Shown here piece by piece: positions 10,908-22,033 of a DNA stretch of 64,000 bases (position 1 is the first letter of the stretch; the number at the start of each line of letters is the position of its first letter). The position numbers and the translations under genes are program-made. The stretch comes from Edaphochlamys debaryana (taxonomy: Eukaryota > Chlorophyta > Chlorophyceae > Chlamydomonadales), in NCBI GenBank assembly GCA_016858145.1, contig JAEHOE010000150.1, forward strand, positions 239,181 to 303,180, read 5' to 3'. The notes below the pieces were generated by a model. It worked only from the letters and a program-made list of their open reading frames with translations. It did no database searches and was not told where the DNA came from.

Positions 10908-13142
10908 CGGTGGCACGGCCCTGGAGTGCCGCGAAGGGGTTGCCGGCGGGCGGGGCGGCAGCGCCGCCCGTGGGCACGGCGCCAGCAGCTGAGGGCCGGG
11001 CGGCGGCACGGTCCAGGGGTGCCGCGAGGGGCTGTCCGTGCGGGGCGCCGCCACGGTCCGTGAGCACGGCGCCAGCAGCTGAGGGCCCGGCGGTGGCACG
11101 GCCCTGGAGTGCCGCGAAGGGGTTGCCGGCGGGCGGGGCGGCAGCGCCGCCCGTGGGCACGGCGCCAGCAGCTGCGGGCCTGGCGGTGGCACGGCCCTGG
11201 AGTGCCGCGAAGGGGTTGCCGGCGGGCGGGGCGGCAGCGCCGCCCGTGGGCACGGCGCCAGCAGCTGAGGGCCGGGCGGCGGCACAGTCCAGGGGTGCCG
11301 CGAGGGGCTGTCCGTGCGGGGCGCCGCCACGGTCCGTGAGCACGGCGCCAGCAGCTGAGGGCCCGGCGGTGGCACGGCCCTGGAGTGCCGCAAAGGGGTT
11401 GCCGGCGGGCGGGGCGGCAGCGCCGCCCGTGGGCACCGCGCCAGCAGCTGAGGGCCCAGCGGCGACGCGGTTAGCATGGAGAGCTGTGTGGATGGGGGAC
11501 AGGCCTCGTAGGATCGCCTCAATGCTGGAGCCCTCCGGACTGCCGAGTGTTGGTATGGGCTGTGTAAAGAGACGATCGGGACTGCCAGCAGGGAAGATAC
11601 TGTCGGAGTCTGAATCATCAATGACCCCGGTGCTTGCTGGACTTGGTCTGCTAATCCCGCCGGCGCCCCCAGCTAGCGTGCTGCCCAGGCTGAAGGGCGC
11701 TCCGAAGTGCGTCAGAGCGCCCGCGGCGGGGGCGTCGAGGCCAGCGTTCTGCAGGGAATGACGGTGCAGCGACGCTGTGGTCAGTGCAGCTGCGGACGAC
11801 TGGGCAACTGGAGGGGCATGAGGCCCGAGGAGGCCGCTGTTGCTCATGCTGCCGCCATGCATACCCGCCGCCAAGCCGCTGAGCGCCGCAGAGCTCTGGC
11901 CGAGCAGGGCACTCGAGGGGAGGCGCCGGCTTAGGGTGGGTGCGCCAGATCCGAGGAGGCCGCTGCTGCTCATGCTGCCGCCGTGCATACCCGCCGCCAA
12001 GCCGCTGAGCGCCGCAGAGCTCTGGCCGAGCAGGGCACTCGAGGGGAGGCGCCGGCTTAGGGTGGGTGCGCCAGATCCGAGGAGGCCGCTGCTGCTCATG
12101 CTGCCGCCGTGCATACCCGCCGCGAAGCCGCTGAGCGCCGTAGAGCTCTGGCCGAGCAGGGCACTCGAGGGGTGGGGCCGGCTCAGGAGCCGGCCCAGGA
12201 GCCCCCCGTTGAGCAGAGCGACTCGCTGACGCTGCCACTCCTCAAGGGCGGCAACTTCGGAGAGCTCACGGCAAGCTTCCGCCCGGCTGGCCTCCGAGAC
12301 GCCCGCCTGTGTCCCCGCCTGACTAGCATCCCGGTCCGCAGCCTGGGCCTCCGCCTCGCCCCCGCCAATGGGTCCTGGCCTGGCCGCCGCGGACTGAGCC
12401 CCTTCCTGCTCGCTTGCCGCCGACACCTCTGGCTCAGCAGGGGTGGCGAGGCAGAGCTGCGAGGGGAGCCTGGGGCGCCGAAGGGTCGGCTAGCATCAGC
12501 AGTCTGGGCGGCTGAGCACTGGCCTGGTCACCCCCATCTTGGCTTGGCTGGGGCGGGAGGCGCGACGGTGCGCCGTGACGGCCCTCACACCGGCTCTGCC
12601 CCCCTGTTGATAGGCCTTTGGACCCCAGGTAGGGAGCTAGCGCCTTTGCAACGACGCCTGCAAGGCGAAGCTTGGATGCCCCAGCTTCAAAGAGCGCCAC
12701 GGCTTCCAGCGAAGCTTCCGTGCTGAAGGACTTGTGCGCCTCACACAGCTCCTCCACGAGGGCTGCAGACAGCGTCTGCTGGACAAGGGACTCAAGCCCT
12801 TCAGCAGAGCGTGCGTTGGCGTGGCATGCCTGGGGGGGGGGGGGGGATTGGACAGCACAGCAACTCGAATGAGAGTAGACGAGACGAGGGCACGAGGGAG
12901 GGCACCTGTGTTACGTTCTGCGGGGTTTACCCCAGAGTGGGGCGTTGACTGTGTTTGGCACGCACACGCGACGCGTCAGCGCGCACCTCTGCCACCTTCC
13001 GGGCTGCCCGCTTGGACACAGCTGCGAATCGAAACGCATAGGTGCTGTGGCCGCGATTGCGTGTGAAGCTTTGCTCGTCGGCAAGCGGAGGGATTGCACC
13101 CGCAAGCGCGCTGGTCACAGCGGAGCAAACCGCTTCGTCCAT
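10822..13142 (-). CDS. repeat-rich protein of unknown function (three exons)
   Basis: Exons 12,987-13,142, 12,591-12,829 and 10,822-12,469 join in consistent phases (0, then 2) to give about 680 residues. The first 130 residues look helical (ESLVQQTLSAALVEELCEAH). Next comes an Ala/Glu-rich stretch and a second helix (EVAALEEWQRQRVALLNGG). Three 42-residue repeats follow (126 bp period; 11,845, 11,971, 12,097) built on SSALLGQSSAALSGLAAGMH. The C-terminal third has six proline/alanine repeats of 31 and 30 residues. The last 27 residues are encoded by the palindrome arm, so the native 3' end was probably replaced when the inverted duplication landed. No known family is recognised. Disorder and scaffold-like composition are seen; function is not inferred. 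Confidence 0.6.
10911..11470. repeat. 93/90 bp coding tandem repeats
   Basis: Two related unit types alternate inside the minus-strand gene. Type 1 (ggcacggccctggagtgccg) starts near 10,911, 11,094, 11,187 and 11,370. Type 2 (ccaggggtgccgcgaggggc) lies near 11,010 and 11,290. Spacings of 183 and 93 bp show an order 1-2-1-1-2-1. Confidence 0.8.
11820..12180. repeat. three 126 bp coding tandem repeats
   Basis: The word catgctgccgcc recurs at 11,845, 11,971 and 12,097, exactly 126 bp apart and in frame on the minus strand, giving 42-residue repeats. The second and third copies are nearly identical and the first is slightly diverged, so the expansion is recent. Confidence 0.9.
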
Positions 13143-14453
13143 TCCTATAGTAGTATGCGTGGCATGGCCTGGTAGAAGAGCTCAGTCCAGGCTGTGGAGC
13201 TCGGTTCGGCGTCGGCGATTGCTCGCGACAGTTGCTTGCGACAGCTACGCTTGCTTAGTTTTGCTCGTTGCAAAAATTGCGCATTGCGCTGGGGCAACGG
13301 TCAAAGGACAGGAGCAGGAGGAGGAGAAGGAGCACGTCGGTTGTGCTCGCAGTTTCGTGCGGCAAGTACGCTAGGTCGCGATGTGGGATGTAGCGGTGTG
13401 TGCTATGTGACAGGACACTGCATGCGACCTATGGTGGTACGCGGTCAAGGTGTAACCCGTGATGAGAGTTCTCGGTCAACACAGAAGACTAGGACGATAC
13501 GTCGGATGGGACCATCGGCCTCATGCCATCTATGGTCCTACGACCGGTGTGAGACCTAGCTGGCAGCTAGGCAGCGGCACCCCCCGGCCCTTAGTTTAAT
13601 TCGCCCCGAAACGCCTGGCTGACTCAAAACGTGACGAGATAGGGGAGTGACATTAGAATTTGCAGCTGTATGAATACGCCCTGGACGGCGGCACAAGCGC
13701 GACGCTGGTGGTATACTAACAGTCAATCAAGTTGTCCCCCAAAAGTGTGAACGATCCGCCGATTCGGTCCGGTCCGCGTGCAGCTTGCGGGCGGGAGCGC
13801 AAGCAGACAGCCTTTGCTCGCTCTTGTCCACCTGTTATCGCCGAACTTCATTTTGGAGAGCAGTGATGATTCACTCGGCCGCATGTCGGGTGCCGAACCG
13901 CCGACCTCAAGAAGCCCGCCGTATTGAAGCATTACAGGAGCGTATGCCGTTTTACGATAAGATACAGCTGGCCACGAAAGTTGAACGCGCGACGCATCGG
14001 AGGCAGGGACGTGCACGTTGCGATACCGCAAGCGCGAATGCCAGCATCGTGAGCATTGGTTTAGACGTCGCTAGAGAAGGTCGAAGCAATGCTGAAATTC
14101 TCGGCACTACGTGGGCATCCCGGCGATGGCATACCGTGTCGTTCTACGAGTCGGGAATCTGCGCGCTTCAGAGCCAAGCGGTGGGTTGGACGGCCTGCTC
14201 ATCACGCCCTGCTGTTGGGGCTGAAGTTGCGGTAGTCCTTGCCCACCTCCCCGGGCTGCCCCAAGAGTGGACCCGCCCCTCAGCCACCTCAGCGCTCCAC
14301 CTCGGCACGCTGGCCTCCTCAACTTCCCCGCCCCCTTCGTTGCGGCGACCTGCATCCCCCTTCGTCATCATCCGGACGACGCTGCACTGCCCCTGCAAGC
14401 ATAGCGTTCCCATTTTTTCTCGGGGGGCGAGCCCACCTCGCTGCGCAGCAGGA
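13143..14453. other. intergenic region without a supported gene
   Basis: It has lower GC than its surroundings. It contains the presumed promoter of the minus-strand gene starting at 13,142. Open frames exist (one plus frame runs from 13,785 into the terminal module), but their composition is not convincing and no consistent splice pattern was found. No tRNA or other RNA gene was recognised. Confidence 0.4.
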
Positions 14454-14941
14454 CGTTGGGGACGCGTGTCATCGATCGACGCGTGCCCTGCCGCTGCAAA
14501 CTTCCGCGGAATGCCCCCCTCTGCGCATTGCCTTGTGACGAGCTCGAAGCATCTATCGCTCAGCTGTACTCCTTGCTAGAGCCTAGGCCACAGTGCCAAG
14601 CGCACGCTGAGCATTCGCGGATTTACCACCCCGTAGCGACCTCGTGCGCGGCTACCGCCTGTATCGGTGATGCTCAGCGCAGCGTCCTCCAGTCTCTCGG
14701 GGCGCTGGGCCGGCCCGCGCAGGCAGCAACGCCTCGGGCCGGCCCCACGCAGCCCTCTGACGCCCACGCCCAGGCCCTCCAGCTCAGCGCCAACGTGCGG
14801 TGGCGGTGGCCAGTCGGGGCCTCCGCGGCTGCCACCACCGGCCGGCGGCAACGTGAGCAGGGCCGGTTGAGCATCCGCTCGCGAATTCCCAAGGATGTGC
14901 CTACTGGGCCTGACGCGACCTCCCCGCCTGATGCCACAGGG
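14454..14941. repeat. terminal module, copy 3 (direct orientation)
   Basis: About 98% identical to 417-903, and also inverted in the right palindrome arm. Homology starts sharply at gttggggacgcg and ends at gatgccacaggg. Unlike the other two copies it is not attached to the TBL-like gene; it is followed by the sequence that makes up one arm of the 94 bp palindrome and by a gene with 11-residue repeats. This may be the donor location of the module. Confidence 0.85.
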
Positions 14942-16336
14942 TCCTGGGGAGCCTGATTTCAATCAAAAGCTCATCCTGATGCTCGCTGGCCAGCTGTGGG
15001 CCGTGGCCATGGCCATGGGCGTGTGCTGGGGGCTTCAGGCGCACGGGACCGCGCTCGGGAACGGCGTGTCGGCCGCCGGGACCGCGCTCGGGAAGGGCGT
15101 GTCGGCCGCCGGGACCGCGCACGGGAACGGCGTGTCGGCCGCCGGGACCGCGCACGGGAACGGCGTGTCGGCCGCCGGGACCGCGCTCGGGAACGGCGTG
15201 TCGGCCGCCGGGACCGCGCTCGGGAACGGCGTGGCTGCCTTCGGGTCCCAACCGGGGGGCCGCAGCCTGGCCGAGGGCATCGCGGCGGGCCTGCAGGTGG
15301 CGGGCTCGGCCACGGCACGGCCGCGTGGCGCCCTCAGCATGGCCGAGTCGCTGTCCAAGACGGCAGCGACGGTGATGTAATGCAGGGGGCACTCGGAGCG
15401 CTGCTGGTCTGGAAGGGGAGCGGGCTCTTCAAGAACCGGCGGCGAGGGCCACCGGGGAACGAGGGTGCAGGTGGGATGGGGTGGGGTGGGGGAAAGGCAG
15501 GGGCAGAGGTTGGCGGGAGGGCGGGAGTATGGAAGGTGCTTGCACGGGTTTCGGCCCTGCCCGGGGGCCTGGCCAATGGTGCTGTCCGCATCCGCCCACC
15601 CGCCAGGCAACCAGGCCTCGGCCTCCACGGCGGAGGAGGGTGCAGGTGGGATGGGGTGAGGGTGGCGGGTGCGACGCAGGGGGAACGAGGATGGGAGGGC
15701 GGGGACGAGGGGACGCGGTACATTGCATGGCGAGGTGGGGGCTGTTGGACTCAGGGAGAAGCCGTGGGCCTGGGCAAAGCCTCCGAAGGCTGTCGTCCAA
15801 GCGTCCTTCGCCTGCCCCGCCGCGCCCCCCGACCGGCCAGGTGATCGCGCTGTGGCTGCCGCTCCCCGCCAAGCCCCGGCCAGCCCCAAGCAGGCTGCAG
15901 GTGGGCTGCGGCGGGAGGGGGGCAATGGGGGCGGGGCCGTGTTCGGGGAGGGAGGGGCAAGGCGAACCGCACGGCGGTACCGGAGCACCATATCAGGAGC
16001 AGGCGATTGAGACTAAGGAGCTGCAGCGTGGCCGGCCAGGGCGCTGTCTAGCCGTCCGTCTGGGTGGCATGGCCCCGGGGCCACTCGCACGCTGGGACGC
16101 ACCGCGGCCACCCTCCCCACGCTGTCCCCCGCACCCTTGCCCCCACCCCGCAGGCCTGGGCCCCGGGTGTGGCTGAGCTGGCGGCAGGGTGGGGCGGGGC
16201 GGAGCAGGGCGGGGAGGGGCCGGGCGGGAGGCCGGCTCAGTGGTGCGCTGGCGCCTGTCGGGGCAGGGGCTCCGAGGGCGCAGGGCCCTCAGGCCATCCG
16301 GTGTCTGGTGGAGCCCGCGGCGGGGATGGTGGCTGA
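14941..16336 (+). CDS. putative membrane protein with 11-residue repeats (model uncertain)
   Basis: The frame entered near 14,941 reads EPDFNQKLILMLAGQLWAV, a likely membrane span. Six 11-residue repeats (GTALGNGVSAA type) follow, then SLAEGIAAGLQVAGS and a stop at 15,378. The 11-mer period is that of amphipathic helices that lie on lipid surfaces (as in LEA, synuclein and perilipin-type proteins). Directly after the stop another frame reads ALGALLVWKGSGLFKNRRRG to a donor at 15,470. Further exon-like blocks follow at about 15,606-15,644, 15,750-15,900 and 16,154-16,336. A 2 bp change at 15,376-15,379 would join the two frames, so either the gene ends at 15,380 or it is frameshifted here. The start is unknown. 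A TGTAA polyadenylation motif lies at 16,874. Confidence 0.4.
15048..15245. repeat. six 33 bp tandem repeats
   Basis: Unit accgcgctcgggaacggcgt plus 13 further bases, repeated six times without gaps. Two units have gcac for gctc, one has aag for aac, and the last is degenerate. In frame it gives an 11-residue amphipathic repeat. Confidence 0.95.
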
Positions 16337-17696
16337 GCGTTCCTGGGCATCAATGATAGTCCGTAGCGAGCCTCACGAATAAGGGGTCGGGCCCCCAGCA
16401 GTCTGCGTTCTATGTCTCGGTTGGGCCTCAGCTGTGCTTAAGCACCTCTGAGGCTCTGAGGCGCTGCAGCACCCCTGCTCTCGACTGAAGTTGGTCCGTA
16501 GCGATGTCTCCCCGTCGTGGGTCGCACCCCATAGAGCGGAAATGTGTTGCTATCTTCTTCTTGCTACAGTGTTGATGTCTTCTTCGTTTTGATGCTGCGC
16601 AAGGGAAGGGGGCTGGAGTGTGGGGCATGCAGGGGCCGCCAAGGCTGGGGTTGGGCCTGGCCGAGCGGGGGACGAGTTGGGGCTGGGGCAGGTTTGGGTG
16701 CAGAAGGAGAGAAAGAGGTTCATACCCATGTACGACAACGTGGGCACTGTACGGCAGTCGATGGGTGGGTCCGGGGGTTCTAGAGCTTCTGTGGCAGGTG
16801 CATGTCAGAGGCCAGACGGTCGGCCTTGGCTCCGTGCCAGCAACCCTCGCTCACAGGTGCTGGCCACGCTTATTGTAACAAGGGTGTCTGTCCTCCCCAG
16901 GACAGGGAAAAGGGCCGAGCCCCAAACCCTGCGAGGCCGAACAGCACTGGGGCCGCGCACTCAAGCACTACTCCCCACAGCGACGGAGCGCTGCCATATG
17001 TTAGGGGCCTTTGCATCCCCGCAATGCCGGCATTGGCCGGTTGGGTTGGGTGCACAACCATATGCACCCCTCCAGAAGATCGGAACAGAAGATGTCCGTC
17101 TCCCATCCGCTACTGTCCACACGCCACCCGCTACAACTCCCCCGCCGCCGCCGCTGCTCTTTGTTTGGGCCCTCAGCCTCGGGGGCTTCGCCGCCCGCAG
17201 AGCCTGACGGCGGCAGCTCTGCCCAGAAACGCACGAGGTGCCTTGCCTGCTGCCTGCCCCGAGCAGCCTGTTTGTCGCCTATCTGAGACGGCTGCATGGC
17301 CATCAAGCCTGCATCCTTCTAATCTCACACCCAGCCCAACCCAGCCAATCCAACTCAACACCACTAGCTGCCCAACTCATTACTCTGTCATCCAAGCACA
17401 CGCAGCATACTATGCATGCTCCATCCTTGCTTGCACACTCCGTCCTAGGGGCCTGCGCTGCTGGTGCCTATTAGGGCTCTCCCATGAGCCCACACGCCTG
17501 GCGCGCGGGTCTGCACGCTCTTGCCTGCTGCCCCACCCTGGAGCCCCTACAGACTCTACTCCCAATTCTTCACATGACGAATGCAAGTGCTTAGGTTTTG
17601 ATGCCATGGGAGGTGTAGGACGTGGATGCCGGCCGTGGTCCTATGAAGCCGTCACCGCACTTCGATAAGTTGAGGGCTTCATCCCATCCCCACCCG
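16337..17696. other. convergent 3' region without a supported gene
   Basis: It lies between the putative plus-strand gene ending near 16,336 and the stop codon of the minus-strand esterase-like gene at 17,697, so it probably contains both 3' UTRs. Long open frames (for example 16,802-17,668) lack any recognisable domain or splice structure. Confidence 0.4.
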
Positions 17697-20600
17697 CTAG
17701 GGCTCGGGCGGACAGAGCACGTTGAGCGTGATGTCATTGAACTCGCCTGCCGGGGGGGGGGGGCGGTAGGCGGGGGCAGGGCCGGGGGTCGTGGTAGCAG
17801 CGCGGCAGGGCGGCGGAGGTACGGGAATGAGTAGCACATGGAAAGTGGTGAGGGGATACCCTACCAGAGGGGAAGCGGACCGGGAAAGGCCGGGGCGGCA
17901 GGGCAGGCGGCCTCTGCACGCACAGATGTCCAGCGCGGCCGCGTGCGCACCACGCTAGGCCGTTCACCCCCCCCCCCCCCCGCTAGCCCGGCTTACCGTA
18001 CACCCACTGGTTGAAGTGCACGGTGTCCGGGGTCCACGTGGTGACCAGCCCCTGCCTGGGGGGGGAACGGGGGGAGGGGGGGGAGCACGGAGGCCCACAT
18101 GTGCTCATGGTCTGGATTTCGGCCGAAAGCAGCATGCGCGCATGACTCGAGCCCCTACCCCTCACAGCCCCCTCCCCCCTTCCCTTTCAGCCCCCCCCCC
18201 TGCCCCACCTGGCCGCCGCCGTGGTCACCCCCCGCAGGTCCAGCACCGGCACCCCCATGCCGGCCGCGAAGGCCGCGATCTCCGCCTCCGCCGCGTCCAG
18301 CATCTCCCGCAGCTCGGGCTGGGGCGTGGTGCAGCGGTGCCACACCACCTGCGCGCGGGAGGGGAGGGGGAGGGGGAGGGGGGGGAGGGGGCGAAGGGCG
18401 AGGGGGGTGAAGGGCGAGGGGGGTGGAAGAGGGGGAGGGGGGGATTCGGGTGGGGCGCCGAGGAGGGGCGTAGGGGGCAAAGGGCGGTGCATGCACTGCA
18501 GCAGGTGGAGAGGGCTGCGGCCATGGGCCAGGGGTAGCAATGGCGGGCTTCCGGTCTTCACTCACGTTGGGCCACGGCAAGACTCCCAGGACTGCGGGCC
18601 CCAACCGCCCCCCTCGCCTGGGTCCCGGGCGGCAGCATGTCGCGAGCGGCCGCCAGCGCCGCCTTAACGTCCGGCACCAGCGTGGGAGCGGTCTTGTAGT
18701 GGGCGCACACGGCCAGGATGACCGTCGCCCGGGGCCGGCTGGGCCCGGGCCCGCCGGGCCTGGGCCTTGGCGGCTGCGCAGACCTCGGGGACGGAGGGGT
18801 TCTCGAGGGCGGGGAGGGCGGGGGGAAGTTCCAGGCTCTTGGGGAAGGGGGCGGTTTTGGGATTCGGGGAGCCCTCGGCGGGTCGGGGGCGGTCGGGGGT
18901 GAAGAGGCCCTGCGGTACGGCGGCCGCCGCGGGGACCGGGGTATCCGCGGGGGCTCGGGGACCGTCGGTGGCCGGGAGGCCCTGGGAACAGGGGGAGGCC
19001 TCGGGGGCCGCCGGGGGCTCGGCGGCGGGCGGGGACGGAGTTTGCTGTGGCTGGTTGGCGGGGCGCTTCCGTCGCCAGGGCGCTTCCGTCGCCGCCGCCG
19101 CACGTGTGCCCCGGCGCGCGGCGCTGCCGCCTTCCCCAGAGGCGCCGGGCTCCCCAGAGCCGTCTTTGCGCTTTCCAGGAGCGCCGCCGGCCCCCGCTGT
19201 AGCGTCGCCCTCCCCAGCGGCGTCGCCTGCCTGCTCTGCGGAGCGGCCCTCCCCCCCCTCCCCCTCCAGCTGGTTGATGGCGTCGCGGGTCCAGGCGTAG
19301 AAGGCGGTGAAGTCGCTGGGCGCTGCGTAGCTGGTGTAGTACTAGTAGAGCTCGGCCTGAGGGGTGGAGGTGGGGTGGCGGGGTGGGAGGGAGGAGGCGA
19401 CTCGAGCAGATCACCGATACGCGCGTGCGTGCTCATTCCTCTCGCCCCCGCCGCCTGCCTTCAGAAGGAGTGCGGCACGCGCCTAACCCTCTGCCTGGAT
19501 CCGTAGGCTGTGGGCAGGCTGGTGCGCGCCTGCTCCAGGCGGTCCTGGCGGCGGACGGTGGTGGCCATGGAGGTGCCCCGGGGGCCGTGGCGCTGCACCT
19601 GGGGGGGGGGCGGGGGCGGGGGCGGGGGGTAGGGCAGGAGCGTGTCAATGCCCCGGCGGTTATGGGCATGTGAGGAAAGTTACCGCCTGCTGGGACACCG
19701 CAACCCCCCCCCCCGCACCCACACGGTCCTCCCCCTCCCGCACCCCCCCCGCCCGCCCGCACCTGGTCCCGTGCGTACTTCCACAGGTTGTGGTGCCCCT
19801 TGATGGGCCCCCCGGGGTGCATGCCCACTGCGGGCAGCAGGGAATGGAGCAAGGGGGAACCGGGGAGAGCAATACGTACGGGAAGACGTGGAGCGGCAGG
19901 ACACAGAGGCACTCTGGCGAAGCCCCTCTGCAACTGAAGGCCCAGTAATAGATGTGGAAGTTGAGAGCACGTGCCTTGCACCCGGGCAGGAACGCATACT
20001 GAGGAGCGCTGGTACCGGTACCAGGGGTTGCTGTGTTACTACCTCAAGGCCCTCGAGCCCTCTGCTGCTACGCACCGTTCGTGACGCTGTCATCTCCGTT
20101 GTAGGGGTTCTGGTACCTGCCGGTGGCCAGGAAGTAGATGAGGGCCAGGTACTGGTAGCGAGTGATGCTGTCGCCTGCAGCAGGAGAGGGGGGCGCGGGT
20201 GGGGGTTGGCGGCGTCCCAAGGCGAGACACGTACCCGGACCATCCAGCCCCCAGCAACCAAGTGGCCAGTGCCCGCCTCCCCCGGCCCCTCTTCCCCTGT
20301 TGAAGCCATATCAAGCCAGCGGTCGCTCACCGATGAAGAAGACGGGGCCGACATCCGCGAGGCATCGGAATGCCCGCTCGGCCGACAGACGCCGAAGGAC
20401 GCACGCATCCGGCTCCCAAGTCATGACTCCCACAGCATCGTCGTAATAAACATGGCTGTCCGCCAGCGGGTATGCCCAGTCGAGCTGAGGGCAAGTGTGC
20501 CGACCCGCGAGCGATGAACGCGGGCAAACTATCCCATCCTCCATGCCCTTGATGCCTGAGTATTCTAGGTTATCATATCGCTGGCTCAGATCGCTGAGGC

Positions 20601-21133
20601 CCGTCAGGGTCGCATGTGTTGAGGGCGGGCATGTGTTTTCGAGCGCCGCGGAGACAGCTGCGAGCCCTAACAAGACTGTGCGGCGCATTGGTGCTCGGGT
20701 TGTAGCTGATTTTGTTTCGCGCCTCTGGTCCTTTGCCTTGCTGGGTGTTCGCCCGCGGGGCTGGGGCGCTGTGCCCGCAGATCATCCCTTTCTGGGCTCT
20801 GATGCCTTGGGGCGGGTGGTGTGCCGGGTGTCGCTCGAGGCTTCTGACTCTGACTCTGATTCCGTGTGATTTCGGTGTGATCCGCGCTGCTTGTCCCTTG
20901 GGCTAGGTGGTGCTGTTTGGTTTAAAATTGTTAGGTGATTCGCGCACGTGACTGGCTGAGAGGGTGGGTGCGCTGACCAGAAGACTCTTTAGGACGGCTC
21001 CCGGCTTCGGTTGGGGGGCAAGGGGTTGAAGGGCTGCAGCCCATGCAAATCGGCCCTCGCAGGGGGGTCGGGCCTCTTGTAACGCACCGCATCCTAACAA
21101 GACCACCGCAAGGAAGAACATTTGCCCCAACAC
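17697..21133 (-). CDS. secreted TBL/PC-esterase-like (SGNH) protein, fullest copy
   Basis: Minus-strand exons: 21,088-21,133, 20,331-20,666, 20,076-20,174, 19,763-19,827, about 19.49-19.60 kb, about 18.56-19.35 kb, 18,209-18,348, 17,997-18,055 and 17,697-17,746 (stop TAG). A signal peptide precedes a Cys-containing N-domain. GDSITRYQYLALIYF holds the nucleophile Ser block, and PDTVHFNQWVYGEFNDI holds the C-terminal Asp-x-x-His. Order and spacing fit TBL-type wall polysaccharide O-acetyltransferases/esterases. Exons 1-4 and the last three agree in phase. The middle has an in-frame TAG (ELY*YYTSY, near 19,337), and the Glu/Ala/Pro-rich linker does not stay in frame with ATVILAVCAHYKT. So the gene is either pseudogenised, has unseen introns, or contains indel errors. 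It diverges from the PDZ gene at 22,034. Confidence 0.7.
20666..21103. mobile_element. 416 bp MITE/introner-like insertion with 11 bp target duplication
   Basis: The 11 bp word cctaacaagac flanks the insert at 20,666-20,676 and 21,093-21,103. The insert (20,677-21,092) is absent from both palindrome copies, where the signal-peptide codons are continuous. Its ends are short imperfect inverted repeats (tgcggcgcatt / tgcggtgcgtt on the opposite strand). Read on the minus strand, a donor gtgcgt (21,087) lies just inside one end and ttag of the duplicated target can act as acceptor. Splicing 20,667-21,087 would restore MFFLAVVLLGCGLAAVSAALE in frame. Alternatively, ATG 20,688 inside the insert gives MRRTVLLGLAAVSAALE. 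Confidence 0.7.
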
Positions 21134-22033
21134 CCGCCCAGCTGAGGATGACTTATTGTGGGGTGAGGTAGGCGTTCATGCGGCAGCGGCGGGGGGCCGC
21201 CCCTTGTACTCAATACATACATAGTACCGGAGCCTGTATCTCAGACTAGCAATGAGGCTCAGAGCGGCTCTCAGAACGCGAAATAGGTGTGATCGGACCC
21301 TAGCACCGTCCAGACGCAGATGGCGCGCTCGTCCGGCGTCTTAACCTCCGAAGCCTGTAACTGTGATACCGTTGCTGCAGGTGTCACTGTGGTTTGGCGT
21401 CTGCAAGGGGCAAGGGGCTCCAGGGGCAAGGTCCACACCTAACGGAGAGCCGAAAACCATGCGCCAACTGACGGCGGCAACGGACAACCGCGTGTCCAAA
21501 ACCCCGCGCCCCCCTCGACCGCCCCTCGATGCCTCGACCCTCCGCGGCCCCCCGGCTCCTGGCCCCGACTCGCTGCTGTCCGCGGTACAGTCTCTGACCA
21601 AGGCGCCGAAGGGCAGCAACCGGGGCCAGTCCTCGAGTCGGTGATGGCACATCTCCAGAGGTGCAAGGCCGGTGCCACGCGAACCCGCCTTCTGCATCAG
21701 CCCTCGCCTTCATCGCCTCTACCCAAGGCAAGCGAGGCAGAGCGCAGCGAGCTGGGGGAGCGTAACTGTGTGGCGCCAGCGACACTTGACTCGCTCGAGG
21801 GCAAGACTGAAGACGCTTTAGACGCTATCTTATGCTTACCCGAATTGCAGCGAAGACTGCCTGAGTATAGCGCGAGCGGCGCTGGGCCAATCGCAGGGCA
21901 GCTGTCGGAGTGACTCCGACGGAGTCGCGCGGCGAGCCAGTCGCTTCATCCGCGTCGGTGCCGTCGCGCACCAGTCACACCAGATAAGACAGCGACTTGG
22001 TAAAGCCCACTGTAGCACTCCATCTGCAGCACT
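21134..22033. promoter_or_regulatory. divergent intergenic region, third copy
   Basis: This 0.9 kb separates the start codons of the TBL-like and PDZ genes. Blocks are shared with 1,517-2,349, such as ggggtgaggtaggcgttcat near the esterase start, showing common ancestry with clearly more divergence than between the palindrome arms. It is probably a bidirectional promoter; no specific element was identified. Confidence 0.5.

Noticed and set aside
13785..14579. 264-residue plus-strand frame running into the terminal module
   Set aside because: It crosses a sharp repeat border, has unbiased composition and no domain; probably chance in GC-rich DNA.
16802..17668. 288-residue plus-strand frame
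   Set aside because: It lies in the presumed 3' UTR region of the minus-strand esterase-like gene, with no domain and no splice context.
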